NCBI GenBank assembly: GCA_037013685.1
Contig: CM072887.1
Span: 47,419,154 to 47,483,153, forward strand
From: Acridotheres tristis
Taxonomy: Eukaryota > Chordata > Aves > Passeriformes > Sturnidae
DNA length: 64,000 nucleotides
Reading direction: 5' to 3'
Positions within the stretch are counted from its first letter, which is position 1. Each line of letters starts with the position of its first letter. Below the pieces are notes generated by a model. That model ran no database searches and was not told the origin of the DNA. It worked only from the letters and a program-made list of their open reading frames with translations. Positions 1 to 13,825 of the stretch are shown here, in pieces. A program made the position numbers and the translations under genes.

Positions 1-2917
1 TATTCCACTCACTCAGCTGCTTTCCTTTCATGATTAAAAAATGTCACCTGCTATATATAAAGAGTGTGCATGCAACACATGCATAGGTAGCCCACTGTTG
101 TAGATACTGAATTGTTTGCTTGTGATCAAAGATTTAGAATCATCATCTAGCAGGCTTGTTCAGATATAACAGGGATTTAATCTTACTAATATATTCAATG
201 TATTTTCTCCATTTCTCTTAGCGAAATAAACATTTCTCATAGGTTTTATTTTAAACATGTGAAACATGTGCCAGCTACAGCATTGTTTTCACCTCCTTTC
301 TTGTATTTAGGCTTTCAAGTTGCCCTATCTGTAATAAATAAAGCAACAGCATTTTTAAGTTTTGATTGCTTGCTGCAACTGCTAAGAAATGAACATAAAT
401 GGATCGATGTCTGTATATATGGAGCTTTGTAAAGCTCTGATTGCTCAGCTGTTCCTTGTGCTAGTCGATCCATTAAAATTATATGGGATTAACCCATGAA
501 ATTTAGGACTCACTTCTGAGATACTTAGAACTCACACCCTCTTGCCCACTGTATCAAGTCACATTATTGTCAGCATATTTTACAGAGTTAGGTGATTTTA
601 CATCCTTTTTAAAAAGTTCCTCCTCTGGGGCTTTCTCAGGAGGAAAGTGTCTGCCTGGTTATGATTTCAGATGTCTTTCAAACAAATGTGAGATCCAAAT
701 CAATGCAAAATTCAATATTCAGGGATGTCTTGTAAATTTTTTACACTCTCAGAGGATTATAGATTCCATGAAGGGATAAATAGAGCAAATTTATTCAGTC
801 ATTCAGCAGTTTTCATCTCTGGCTAGCAAAGATGTTAATAAGCTAAGAGTAATTCTTTCTACATTTAAAAATAAGCAACTGATTGCTTTTATAACTCAAT
901 ATTAAAAAACTTTCAGAAGTGCTTCATGCCAAATGCTGAGGGAGAGACTGGAAGAATGTGGTCCAAAAGACAAAGGGTCTGATCTCTCCTCAGCTGAAAC
1001 TCATGTCACAAATGGTTCCCCTGCCACAAGCCTGTGCCCTCCAAGAAATGGCATGCAATAGTCAAAAGCAGCTGGTTTCCATTCCTTACAGAGAGGCCAC
1101 ATGTCTCAAATCTTGAAAGTTTCCTGGGCATCTACTCTTGTGAAACCCAGTGACAAATTTTGGTCTCATGGCAATGGGGATGCTCCCAAATAGTGAATGA
1201 GAAGTCAGCTGAATTTCTCTGCTGAACAACATGACTGTTCAGTCCTGGATATTGTTTAAAATCATTCCTGTATTTTCTAACTGCAAAAATGTACTTAGGG
1301 TGCCCCCTAGGCCAAAATGCTACACAACGTTTACAACATCCTCTCACATCAATTCTATCCAGTTCGATTAATTTTGATAAAACTCCCTTGCCACGAAATC
1401 CCTTGATTTCACTGAAATTATCCCCTGAGAAGCAACACGAGTAAATAGATAAATCTCTGCTGGGACTTGCATACCAACAAGCTTATGCTACACCAGGCCA
1501 AAAAGAAAAGTGCATTTCAAAATCAGAGGTCCACAGTTCCTGAGCTTCAGACTCTCAATTTAAAATCCACAGACTTCTAATTTAATTTGAAAATGTCAGT
1601 CTGAATCATTCTGGCTGAACTCACCAGACAGGGACTTATATAAGTGTGAAAAGAGACAGTACCTTGGATATATGGGATTTAATACAGATTAACGAGACAG
1701 GTCTACTTAATTAGATTGTAACTAACAGGACAAGGAATTTAACAAGAACTCACCATCCCTTATGGAGACAGATTTGATACTCTGTGGGAAATATGGCAGC
1801 TGAAGCATCAGCTAGCCAAATTTTCCAGTCATTTTCAAGGACAGCTCCATGTAAATCATCTGTAGGAATTCAGTCTGGTACCAGTGAAAAATACATATGG
1901 AAAGGAAGTCCTCGCTGTGTAGATTAAGAAAAGGTGCTCCTGCTCTCTCCTGCCATCTCAGTGTTCAGGCTGCAGCCGAGGGTAAGGAAGACTTCATGCT
2001 GCAGATTGCAGTTACAAAACGAACCAGTAAATCGTGAAGATCGAAAGTTTACTTGAACTGTACAATGTAACAACACATCTCTGCACTGCTCCGAGAGAGA
2101 AATTGCATGCAGCTAGTAATTTCTGAAATTTTCCCCATGACTACAGCAAGCACTGAAGAAAACAGCTCTGTGTTTACTGGCTGTTACCTGCGTCCTTCAT
2201 TTCTCCACATAGAACCCTTATAGACATTTAGCAACACAAAAAGAAGAAAAAAAATTAAAAATCATAAATATCAGAGGTGGAAAAGGCTAGCAGTCTTTTC
2301 AAAAGGAGGATCTTTTACACATGATTAAAGAATCAGAGGAAGTTTTACAAATACCAGTTTAGCAATTAAACAACGTGTGACAAATACCTGACATACTTTA
2401 AAGAACCTTTCCAGTGCTTAAAAAAAAAAAAGAAAAAAAGCCCAAATTAACAAGCTGAATACCTCTGAATGTTAATTTTTCCATTTGCAGTCTGTTGCTG
2501 TTTATGTAACACTGCATATAGGATACTTTATCAGCTTCCCCAAATACGTATTTTTGAAGCCTGCAATAGCAAGTAGAATAAGGAGAAATGGAATACCTTA
2601 AAGATTAGTAGGATTTTGTAGTGACCTTTAACTGAAATGATCTCATTTTCTACACTATACTTCCTTTATGCACTTGCAATTGCTCAGGATGGATGGAAAG
2701 GATGCCTTAAAATCACTGCCAGCAGACTGGTCAGCTGTATTCATTTTTTTCTTGCTATATCTGGTATAAATGAACTCAGAGATGTCAACTAGGGGAATTT
2801 CTAGTCTATTGTTCTAGTTTCATAATCATTATTTTCACTATTTTTCTAAATGTACATAATGTGACAGAATAGCACATCATTGTGTAGTTACTCAATAAAA
2901 TAATTTAAATCTGTGGA
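1..2917. other. Gene-free AT-rich intergenic DNA with a nested inverted repeat
   Basis: No coding exon, RNA gene or clear transposon is visible. Open frames are under 75 codons and look random. A nested palindrome lies at 398-474. An A-rich run sits at about 2,419-2,439. Confidence 0.6.
398..474. repeat. Nested inverted repeat (10-bp outer arms, 7-bp inner hairpin)
   Basis: AATGGATCGA at 398-407 is the exact reverse complement of TCGATCCATT at 465-474. Between them GAGCTTT (422-428) and AAAGCTC (431-437) form a second hairpin. Overall size resembles a tRNA, but there is no T-arm GGTTCRA or D-arm, so it is not called as one. Confidence 0.5.
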
Positions 2918-3411
2918 TGTTTTGGCTGGTATAGAGTTAATTTTCACCGCAGTAGCTGGTGCAGGGCTGTGGTTTGGATTTGTGCTGGAAACAATGCAGA
3001 GATAACACAGAGATGTCTTTGTTACTGCTGAGCAGCACTTACACAGAGCCAAGGCCTTTTCTGCCTCTCACCCCACTCCACCAGTGAGGGCACTGGGGGT
3101 GCACAAGGGTTTTGGAGGGAACACAGCTGGGACAGCCGACCCCAACTGAGCACAGGGATAATTCAAACCGTACAACATCATGCTCAGCATACAGAGCTGG
3201 AGGGAGAAGGAGGAAGGAGGGGACATTGGAAGCAATGGTGTTTTTCTTCCCAAGTGACTTTTACACGTGATGGAGTCCTGCATTCCCAGGGATGGCTGGA
3301 TACCTATCTGCTCATGGGAAGCAGGGAATTCATTCCTTATTTTGATTTGTTTCTGTGAATGGCTTTTGCTTTCCCTATTAAATTGCCTTCATCGGAACCC
3401 ATGAGTTTTCT
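2918..3411 (+). mobile_element. Avian ERVL-type solo LTR, 3' end lost
   Basis: The stretch starts TGTTTTGGCTGGTATAGAG and runs through TTTGTGCTGGAAACA, GCCAAGGCCTTTTCTGC, a promoter-like region and CCCTATTAAATTGCC to CCCATGAGTTTTCTCA, a pattern I recognise from abundant avian ERVL-class LTRs. The family's TATA position reads CATACAG here and appears decayed. No internal retroviral genes, primer-binding site or second LTR are seen. Confidence 0.75.
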
Positions 3412-4944
3412 CATAAACTACCAAGTAATACTGTATTTATTTGTAATATATAGCTATTACTTAAAGCAAAACATACACAAAAAAAAAATCTGAAATCCAG
3501 AAATAGAATGAGGATGTGTTGTACAAACTATGCTCCTCCAACTATTTGCAAATTACTTTATACATTTGCTCAAAAGTCGATGCAGAAAAGCACCGTTGCT
3601 ACAAAATGAGAATATAGTTCACAGTATTATAAAAAATAGTTCTCACTAAGTGCTTACACATTTTCTGACATGTTCTGTGTTATAACATAAAAAAGAACAG
3701 TATTAGATGACATATGTTTCTTTAAATACTTATTTATAGTCATCATAAGGAGTTGCCTTGATAACAGATTTTATCATTTGACTTTCCATCCAAGCAGTGC
3801 ACTTCTGGAAGTATTTCATTACTTCAGGATCTATTAGAATCATTGTTGTAGCTCTCTTTCCCCTCATTTCCCTGACAGTATACTGCTGTGGCTTTGATGA
3901 CAGATTAATTGCTTTTTCTCTGTGACTTCCTTCTGGTGAAGTGGCTGCACTGTCTCATTGGCCACCTGCCACTGCAGGGATGTCAAGACCTTGATCCCCA
4001 CTGGGTTGCCTGCCTCCTCAGCTAGTTGCTATAACTGGTTGGTCCTTGGGGTGCTTCAAATCCCAACATCCCTCTTCCTCCAGAATCAGACATTCTCAGT
4101 CTTGTCCACTAATGCAACTCTATTTGACCTAACATTGTATTTATCACAAAAATTGCCTTTATTAAGGCAGGAAAACAAACATCAAGTGTAACATGACCAT
4201 GGGTGATAAAATGGCTGAAATCCAGCTGACCCAGCAGCTTGAATTCATTGACTGTGAATGTTTTTTATCTCAAATTTCCATCAGCTAGTTGCCTTTTGTC
4301 ATCCTTTCTCAAAGTAGGCAATATTTCATTTGTATCTCTAGTCCACTTATGACTAATGGCTCACATTTGGTTCATGGACTAGATCACAGAGCTCCAAATA
4401 TCATACTTTGATGTTTGCTGTCCTATTATCCTCCTTAACCACTATTAAATTTTTTTTGCTCTACCTAAGCAAAACATGCTTACAAGGAATTAACAGATCC
4501 TGATTTTCTATAAACATTGAAGTAACAATGTTCTGAAATACCAGACTCTCTCATATGCTTTGAATTGGACATTAAGAATGTGCCTAAAACCATTAGTTTC
4601 TTTAAAAAATCTTACTTACCATTTGTAGCCATGGGACTGAATTGAAAATTATCAAAAAGGAAGACAAGGAGCAGTGAAGAAAACTCAAAGAGAAGAGCCT
4701 CACTCAATTAAAGAACACTTTTATCCTCCTTGTCTAAGGAAATAAAGCCAGCATGTTAACTGTGCCTATTGCCTCCACAGCCCCTTCCTGACAAAATACC
4801 AAAAATATTCAGTATACAATTGCAGAAAAAAATTCACTGAAATTTGGAAAGGTCTCAAAGGTAAATACATTTGTTCAAATGTTTGAATGTCAGTAGTCAA
4901 CTAGAAGAAGTAGACCAGCATAAATACCCACACTGGGAGAGAGG
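3412..4944. other. Gene-free intergenic DNA
   Basis: AT-rich sequence without recognisable genes, RNA genes or named repeats. The 77-codon open frame near 3,958 has no similarity I recognise. Confidence 0.5.
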
Positions 4945-5141
4945 TAAAATTTTTCACTCTGAGGGAAGTGAGGCAGGTTGTCCAGAGAAGCTGTGGATGC
5001 CCCATCACAGGAAATGTTTAAGTTGAATGGAGTTTTGAGCAATCTGGTCTAATGAAAGATGACCCGGCCTAGGGCATGTGGCTTGGAACCAGATGATCTT
5101 TAAGATCCCTTCCAACCCAAACCATACTATGATTCTATGAA
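4945..5141 (+). mobile_element. CR1 LINE 3' fragment
   Basis: The sequence has the CR1 tail signature: GAGGCAGGTTGTCCAGAGAAG, then CTTGGAACCAGATGATCTTTAAG, CCCTTCCAACCCAAACCAT and the terminal ATTCTATGA octamer-like end. It is a 5'-truncated, sense-oriented copy, as is typical for this retroposon. Confidence 0.85.
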
Positions 5142-8100
5142 ATAACCAGCTGTTGCTACCAGGTGCCCAGGCAGCACAGCTCTGGGCCAGCTGCAGAGCG
5201 GGGTGTCTCTGTCCTGGGGAGGTACAACTGAGTCCTCACTCAGAGAGGACTGAGAGATGACTTTCAGGGGTGGAGGATGGAGCAGTCATTAGGCAGGCTG
5301 ATGATAGTGATTGTGCCTGATTACCAGGTTTGTGTAGGAAAGTGAGGTCCTCACGAAATCCCTATTCCCCTCATGTATGTAAATCATGTAGACTGTTAAT
5401 TGTTACTCACAAGGTGATTGTTGAAACTTGTTTAGGAATGAACAGATGAAGGGACAGAAAGAATACATGGCTGAGTAGCTGCATTGCCACACTGTAAATA
5501 ATAGATCATAGGTAATCAACCTTTGCTTCAGTAAATTAAGAGAACTCACAAAAGAGAAAATGTCTAAGTAGCAGTTAGTTGCATTGTTTAGAGAATGTCC
5601 ACATGCACATGATGATTCTATGTAAGCAGTGTGTCCTTGTGGTTTTCAAATTTTCTGTACAAGCTTGTTGTGATTTCGTGGTATAATCTTTATTTTTATT
5701 CTAGAGGATGTTTTCTCAATAAATATAGTATATGCTTGTTTTCATAGCATATGCTTGTTTTTGTTTTCTCTTTTCTTAGCAACAGCTTCTAAAAAGACTC
5801 TTTTCATCACCACTGCACTTTTTATTTAGCTGTAAACCATAAGTCCTCAATAAATTAACCCAAAATTTGTCAGCTACTGTCACTACAGCAATAGACAGCT
5901 ATGGATTTCCATGTCTTTATTTAAATTAAATTAATACTTGCTTGTGCTGCATATAAGCATCTCAATTCCTATTGTGTTTCTGATTTCTAAATGGTACCTG
6001 CACTTAGCTTATCTTTTCTTTAGCTGGCTTTTATTTTTCCCTAAATTCCAACCACTGCCAACAGGGGATGCAAATCGGTACCTCATTCTTTCTTCTTTCT
6101 TTCCTTTACCAGACAATGTAATATACACCACTCAAATTGTACAATATTTTCAATCCATTTTCTAAGTCACCCTAAAATTTGATAGTTCAGCCCAAACCCA
6201 CATGAAAAGTCTTTGTGTGCTTTCATTTTGTGACTACATGTAAATAGAATGATGACACGTGTATAGGACTTAATCCCAAGGAATATTTGGACACATGCTT
6301 AACTCCACTCTCATTTAACAGAGCTTTTAAGTTTGTGCCCTCATTTTTCTTTTTAGAAATTGAGGAGGGTAAGGAGAGGAATCCGGGGATATGTGATGGA
6401 AGACTGCCTTCAGCTTTGATTATGTAGTCCATTTTTAATTTTGTTCATTCATTTCTAATATAGTAAAATTAAAAATTACATTAAAGGTAAAAAAAAATCT
6501 GCCCAGCAAAAATTCTGAGGAAGTACTATTCTATGCAGTGAGGATCACACCTGTTTTCCCTGAATCTCAGCTATGCCTTCCACCTCTGCATATACTTTCT
6601 ACTTCAAAACCCTCACAGCTGAAGAGACAAATCTTGGTCCATTAGGTGTCAAAGGAAGTCCTGATGCTGCAAGACCAGAGCTCACAGTGGATCCTTGAGG
6701 CTGCAGGGTACACGTGAGAGTGTGGAAGATCTCTGAGGAGTGTTAAAAAAAGTCTCTTAAAATTTCACGGTTGTAGATTGTACTTTTTGAAAGCTGAGAT
6801 TAAACTGCTTTATCTCATTTTCTGATTTAACTATCTTACTTGAAGATATGAAATGTGGGTGATAGGAAGATGTTATTCAGTTGGATGCTATTTTTAATTT
6901 TATAGTGTAGAGAATGTATTCAGAAACCTTTGCTTTGAAGACAATCTGCATTCAATGCTGGTAAAGAGTATCAAGTCTTTGCACAGTTTATGGGATAATT
7001 TTTATTAGATTCAGCTCTTACTCTGTGGACAGAAGCACGCAATACCTACAACAATTCTTGTAATTGTGTATTGGAAGTCAGATATTCAGGAGAAAGCTAT
7101 TTGTTTAGCATATAATAGTTCAGGCCTGTGAGAGAGGGAAGTATCTGCACTTGAAGGACAAACAATAAACCTCCCTGCTTGGGAGCAGGTTGTTCTTATG
7201 TTACTCCACTTTATACGTATCTTAAAGATCACTAAAATTAAAGTTTTCTTGCTCCAAACAACACTAACTTCACCAGAACTCCTCAGAAATGAAAGGCACA
7301 TATGGGGAACAAGCAGCTGACTCCTCAGGAAACCACCTTGCCTGTGCAGAAGCAGATGTGAAAGGGGCATATTGCCTGGGAAAGGTGGCACCAAAACATC
7401 AAACCACACCAAATTCTCATCAGGCAAACCCAACCCAAAGAAAAATTTTGGCTGAGTCCAATCAGGCCAAAGAGTGCAAGCTCTCAAGTCATAAGAAGTT
7501 GAAACAAAAAATCTGTAAGAATTTACTTGGTGTGGACGCTACCTCTATTTCCCTTCTCAAATCATGCTGGGTTTTTGACTTGAGAGCAAGGAGCAAAGAT
7601 TGTGAAACAAGACCAGCAGCTGCAATAATGCCTCTGGAGTTACCAGGGTAGCAAAGCAAAACAAAACTTGGCATCCAGAGTTGCTTTTGACGGATAACTC
7701 ATAAATAATGGTGAGTGGCTTGTTCTCTGCAAATAACCTAACCTTTCTGCACTACCAGAGATGCATCTTCAGGTCTTCTGACATCACACTCATCAACAAT
7801 GCCCTGATCTGTGCCCAGAGCAGAACCAACCCCAGGGCAGCAGCAAGTGGAGGGAGCTCACCTGACTCTTCTCCTTTCTAGGATCCCATCAGCAGCAGCA
7901 CATGGCACTGCCTTACTTGTAATCACTTGGGTTAAAACTGGATAATGCAGATATTTCCCACCAGGTTAATCTTTTCTGGAAGGCTTCCTGACAAGTGTGG
8001 TTTCCAAGTAGGGGTGAAAGGATAAATGACCCTTGGCCTTGGCACCCTCATTGCTCTCCTTGTGGATCAGATATTGCAGGGCTCCTGGGGTCTGGTGGTA

Positions 8101-11100
8101 GTGGGAGACCCCAGAAGGTGTCTGTCAGGGCAGACCCATCCCATCTCCCCAGCCCAGCAGGGATGACCAGGAAGGGTCAGTCTAGGCTGGTGGTGGCCCT
8201 GGGGCCCTGGCATCAACATACCAACTTATGCTTTGGGCAGGAGCCAGAACTGTTACAAAATTGATCAGCCGTAAACAAGATGTTTACCAAGCCAGCAGAT
8301 AAGTATTACTTGTTTTGCTGATATCTCTCCACACAACATTGTAGTATTGTTATTTATATCCTATAACATCTTAATCATTTATCACTTTCCATCTGTGCTG
8401 CAGATCCAGGATTTCATCAGCTAGGAACATCTGCAGGTCCTTAAGCATCCCAGGAGAATATTTTTGCAAAATTGTTGTATGATGTTCCTATCACCTAGAG
8501 AAACAAACCATAGTTAATGAAAAGTAATACTTTATTGGAAAAAAAGGAAAATATTTATTTTGTTCTGACCTCATTACTTTCTCTCACAATCATTTTTCAA
8601 ATAAAAGCCTGTTCTCTCATCTCTCAATAGTTTCCAATTACCTCCTCAATTAAAAAGGTTTATTTTTACTTGAGCAGGGTCATGAGATGTAATATTTCAC
8701 TGTTTCATTGTGTGACAAGGTGGGGTTTTTTTCCCTGAGACTGTGCTCAGTGATGCACAGTCATTTCTGCTGACTCATTTCCCCAGTCAGAGAATGTGGA
8801 TGCTCCCAAGCCCAGCTAGGAGGCAGGAACAGTCCTGTGGTACACAGATAGGGCACCATGTAGGACAATGCCTTGGAATAAAACCAATCAACAAGAAAAC
8901 TCCTCAGAGAAAGCAGGAAGGAGATTGGACTGGCATGGTTTATTACTGACATTTATGCACAAACTTTGGAACTGTAGAGCTACAAAAAAGGTTATACATC
9001 TACCCTAGTGAGAGCACAGTAGACATAGAATTAGTTTTTGTCATTTTACAGCTAGAACAAAATCATACATCTGGGTTTGGTTGGATGAGGAAAGGCAAAG
9101 TAGAGAGTAATAACAAGAAAGTATCTACAGTTTCTGGAGATTAAAGAAAAATATTAAAATTTGATTACAAGTTTCTGCAATTTGAAGTGGCAAATATGTA
9201 CAGAAGTACCAAAATACTTAAATTGCTTGCACCCCTTGTGCTGGTGATAAACCACGACCCAGAGCTGCTCATTTACGTCGGCCCTATGGTACTATGTAGG
9301 AAAACAAACCAAAATACACATTTAGAGCCTCAGAGTAACTTCTCATTTCTCACTGCTCATTGCATTTCTAAATTTTAGGCCAAAGACAGGCAAAAATATA
9401 GTTTGATTAATAAGCCTAAGTGAATGCATATTTAGAAACACAATGACATTTATACCCAGAGAAAACATTCTTTCTCATTAATTCAGGTTGTTGCCTTAGC
9501 GAGTTCATGCCCTAAGCCAAAGAAAACTCTCAGCTCAGGGATGATTCAGGCATCTTTCTACTACAGACTTGCTCCAGCGACCCACAGTGCCCCACATGAC
9601 AGGGGGCATAAATGCTTCTGCTGTCTTTTCTCCCTGAACAGCAGCATCAACTGAGTGCCACCACACTCAGGCCTCTCCTGTTCCAGATTTACTGCACGTT
9701 TCAGGGAATAATTACAAGGGACCAGGTGCCAGTAGCAGCAGAAAGCAGCCAGTTCTGCTGCCCAGCTGAGATCTCACTGTAAGTCCCCTGTGGCTAAGTG
9801 TCGTATCCACCTCCCTCGGATGCTGCAGAGAGAAATATCCCTCTGTCTCCCACCAGAAATTCTGCCTGGCACCAACAACCTCCAGGTAAGGCGCGGCTCC
9901 CCCGAAGCAGCGGGCAGTGTGCTGACAGCTTTGGGGCAGCTCCTGGGCTCTGCCATGCCCTGTGCAGTCCGTGAGTCAGCACTGCCTGCTCCTGCAGCCC
10001 AGAGCCAGAGCAAGAGCTGGGCTGGGCAAAGCCTGCCCCCTCCGAAACCTGCTGCTTTCTCTGACTCAGGTGGTCACCCATGCGAGCTCTAAGGTGAATT
10101 TTGGACAGATAATTTAATATAATACTCCTCTGAAGAGAATTATTATTGACCCTCTGCAATGAAGCTACATCAATCTTTATGTACTTGTTTTAACATCAAA
10201 CCTTGTTAAAGTCAAAGAAAACATCTGTGGAGGCAGATTTTCATTGGTGTTAAATAAATACATTGATTTTAGGCTTGAGAACTGTAGATCTTTCTATACT
10301 TCTAAGTTGATAAATCAAAGAAATAACAACCCCGATAAAATTCATAATTTCTTTGACATAAACTACCAAGTCTGCTTATCACTTCTTTACGAGGAAAGAG
10401 GCCAAAATAAGATAGTTCCAGAAGACTGCACATTTTTGTTTCAAATTTGATTTGCTTTGCCTTTTTGCCACAGTATAAAATATAGGTAAGAATTTTTCAA
10501 GTAGTTTTTGTTTACTTTATATTACTGAGCAAGTTATGAATTCAAATCTTCTCTTGCCAGAGTGTGAAAATCAGTATTTTTCACTGCCAAGAAATATATC
10601 TCTAATAGATAACGTCTGAAATATCTCTTTGTTGTGAGAATCCTTCAGCTTTCTTTCAAACCACTGTGCCCTGTATTATATTACAAATATCTATATTTTG
10701 AGGCTAAATTTCTAAATGCTTTTACTGATTTTATTATAAACATTTTATTTATTTAATTCCATTTTAATCAGAAGGTTTGTTTTTTCTCAGGAACTGCAAA
10801 CATTTCCTTTATGTATTTTTGTTATGTATTTTGTTATTAAAAATGGCTTTTAAAAGGAATATTAAAGCAATGAAAACATCTTATTTAGGTATATATTTAA
10901 ATAACTCCAAGGACTGGATTCCAAATCCTACATAGTAACTCTAGATGATGTCCTAGATGCAATGACATGGTTATTTTTTTTTTCTGCTCTATATTTAGAT
11001 AGTCTTTTTAACTGTCCTTTTCCTCTTGGAAAAAGGGAGATGGGCTTAACTCCCACCAGTGACAGATCAGCTGCTGCTGTCAGTCCTGAGGTCAGGTGTA

Positions 11101-13825
11101 TCACCTGGTTTTCACAAAACCAGCACGTAGCTCAGCTGAGTGGCAGATGGACAAGGGTGTACAAGAATTGTGCAAACACGTGAGCTGAGACAGATGGCCT
11201 GCAGTGTGCTGTTCTGTGGGGTGCAGGTATTCTGTGTACATTCCCCCAGGAGATGCTATGCTAAGAGGCACGAATGATATGTTGAACTTCTGTGTTTTGA
11301 GGAAACAGAAAAAAGTGGAAGCCCTGAAGAAGTGAAAATGGGGAGGCTTGCCATCATAGCTCCATGGTGTTTTTCACATGCTGGGTTCTTAGCTTACTGG
11401 CTTACATGATGGCTTCTGGCACACAATAACACTCTGCTCTTTGTAGCTCTCCAAAAAATATTTAAATCCTCTACTCTTTTGCCCAAAGCAGCATTATGCA
11501 CTGTGGATGGTAGCAATTATATGATAACACTTTAAAAGTCCCACTATGATAGTTAAATTATTTTCTATTACATATACCAAGTATGGAAGTTGGGTAGAGC
11601 TTAACCTATGAAAATGATCTCCTACCAGGGCACAGAGTACTGCTCATGATTTTATTAATCTGGAATAGACTGGAATGATATTATGCCTCCACTGGGGTCC
11701 ATCTTTCAATTTCTGTCACATGTTGATTTTTATCAAAGGAGATGAATGGATTTTTCCTGCTAGTCAACTACCCAGGTAGCACATGAGTTTGCTGAGGCAC
11801 AGCATAACATACAGTCATTGTAGTGCAAGGAATAGAGTCTATGTGCCTGCAGTTTTATTAATTTGCTAGAAACATTCACATTTCCTGACAGAACCAATTT
11901 GGAGACAAAAACAATTTTGATTTTCTTTAGAAGATTTCTGCTTGCCTTTGCAACTAAAGAAGGACTTTAAAATACCACAACTAACATGCTGTTTCCTCCA
12001 TCCTCCCTCAAAAAAGAAACCCTTTGCAAAGTAGCACGCCTCCTGATTTTATTTGCTTACTCTTTCCGGGCTTTAAGTGTTACTACAGAAAGCATAGGGG
12101 GATTTTTATTCACAGGCAAGGGAGGCTATGTTCTCAAGTGTGGTCAAAAAATCACATGGTCTTATTTTATGTCATATTCTCTTCTCTTTATGCTGTTCCT
12201 TTTTATTTTGTTAGATTAAATGGCAATTATCTTCTTTCATGCACTGAAGTTCTTTAGAACAGCAGAAAAATTACTGGGTGCTAATCACTGGTAGTCATTA
12301 GCTGCTGAATAGAAACAGGCATTTTTCCACCTGCCCTCAACCATTATTTCAAAAGATAGGTTTGTAAGTGGCTAGACAGAAAAGCAAAACTCCTTAAGAC
12401 AAAAGCTGGACACAGTGGGTGGAGACCCCTTTGCATCCTTCCACGAAATGCCTCAAACACTCCTGTGGAGCCACAACAGGCAAGATAGCAGTCAAGTGTT
12501 CCATGGGATATGCCATGAGATATGTAGCTAAGAGATTTCCATGAGATGTGGGAATGCTGTGCTGAGGGGGAGATGACCCTTATCGCTGCAGTCAGGGGGA
12601 AGAGGGAGTGATGCTAAGGTGTCATGGCTCTGCTCTGCCCTTTCACTAGACCCACAGTCTTTGTAACTCCTCTCTTTGTTCCTCTATGTATAAATTGTTA
12701 CTTTTGCATATAAATTGGCTGCCCGGCCCCCATTTATGATGGCAGCACGGTCTCACGTCCACTTCTTCCAAAAGTAAAAACTGGTGTTTGAAATCCTTCA
12801 TGAGAGAGGCCGAGAATACAACCACCTTACAGACAAATGAACAGACCTGCTCCTCTTTCTTCCCCAAAGAAGGGACAGCTGCTTGGCAAGATTTGTGCCT
12901 CAAGAACTTCAGTAGTAGTGCTCCTGACACTCCAGAGATCTCTATTAGCTTGCTCTATGCTGGATGCAGGACAGATTATCTCTCTCTCTTCCCCTTTCTT
13001 TTTTTTTTCCTCTCTCTTTTCTGCCCACCCTCCTCTTTCTCATATGATATTGCAAGGTCTACCAATACAGCCTTTTGCTAACCTTCACCTTTGCATTAAC
13101 AAATGTGAACTTTTCTTCAAATAAAATCATTACTTGTTAAAGGATCTCTAGTGTTGTTTCACTGCACCTCTACCCAAGGGTATTTTCAAATCTGAGTCAC
13201 TTTCCCCTCCATGTGTTGAAAAGACCTAAGGGGTACTGAATCTTAACCCAATAAGTGGGCAGGGAGAGCTGGGAAGTGACTTCTCAGCTTTAAGCTGGGA
13301 GGGGTTTGAGCATTGCCAAGACAATGGCTACCTGGGAAAGGCCAGAGCATGACTATTACCTTTTTTGGAGTTATCTCCTCCTTCCCTCAGCCCGAGGATC
13401 ATGACAAGGTTGTTTATCCCAAGAACTAGGAAAGATACTTCTTACCAAAGGAAGGTGAGAGAAAAAGAGAGGCTCAGATTTTGGGAAGGATTAGGATTTG
13501 ACAGGAAGGTCTCACAGATATGTATGTATAACTGAAAGATCTTTGAATGTAGAATCTGAAGAAGGAATAGAAATGATAGCAAGTTTTGATATAGAAGAAA
13601 AGAACTGCTGAGCCAGTCTTACTGGGTAACTAGAAGGCAAAGAGCAAGTGAGTTGGAAGGGTCTTTTATGGCTTAGAGCAAAGGATAAATCCACCTCAAA
13701 CAAAAGATGTTTTGACCAAACAGAAGGATTTTCACAGGCAAACAAGAAAGCCAATGTTGCAAGTAGAGAAAAGATCTCAGAATTTTTCACTGCATGAAAA
13801 CTGAAAAACAACTTCTAGCTTAAAC
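5142..13825. other. Gene-free intergenic DNA with patches of higher GC
   Basis: No gene can be supported. Open frames such as the 133-codon minus-strand one at 7,086-7,487 show no domain or splice context. GC-richer patches lie near 7,750-8,260 and 9,880-10,090; the second has NF-E2/MARE and AP-1 motifs. A short direct repeat of ATATGCTTGTTTT occurs at about 5,733-5,762. A pyrimidine tract runs at about 12,975-13,045. The 12,400-13,500 part is repeat-like but I could not assign it. Confidence 0.45.
9971..9981 (-). promoter_or_regulatory. Perfect NF-E2/MARE-type motif
   Basis: The minus strand reads TGCTGACTCAC, matching the NF-E2/small Maf consensus. An AP-1 core TGACTCA follows at 10,062-10,068, both inside a GC-richer block. 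Motif matches alone do not show function. Confidence 0.3.

Noticed and set aside
401..471. Possible tRNA gene
   Set aside because: The outer 7-bp arms and about 70-base length resemble a tRNA, but there is no T-arm consensus, D-arm or anticodon stem.
7086..7487. 133-codon minus-strand open frame upstream of SHPRH
   Set aside because: No recognised similarity, no promoter or splice support, and an overlapping plus-strand frame of similar length.
12400..13500. Possible ancient LTR or gene 3' end
   Set aside because: A TATA-like TATGTATAAA-type stretch and AATAAA near 13,120 are present, but I see no terminal TG/CA boundaries, duplication or coding sequence to support a call.
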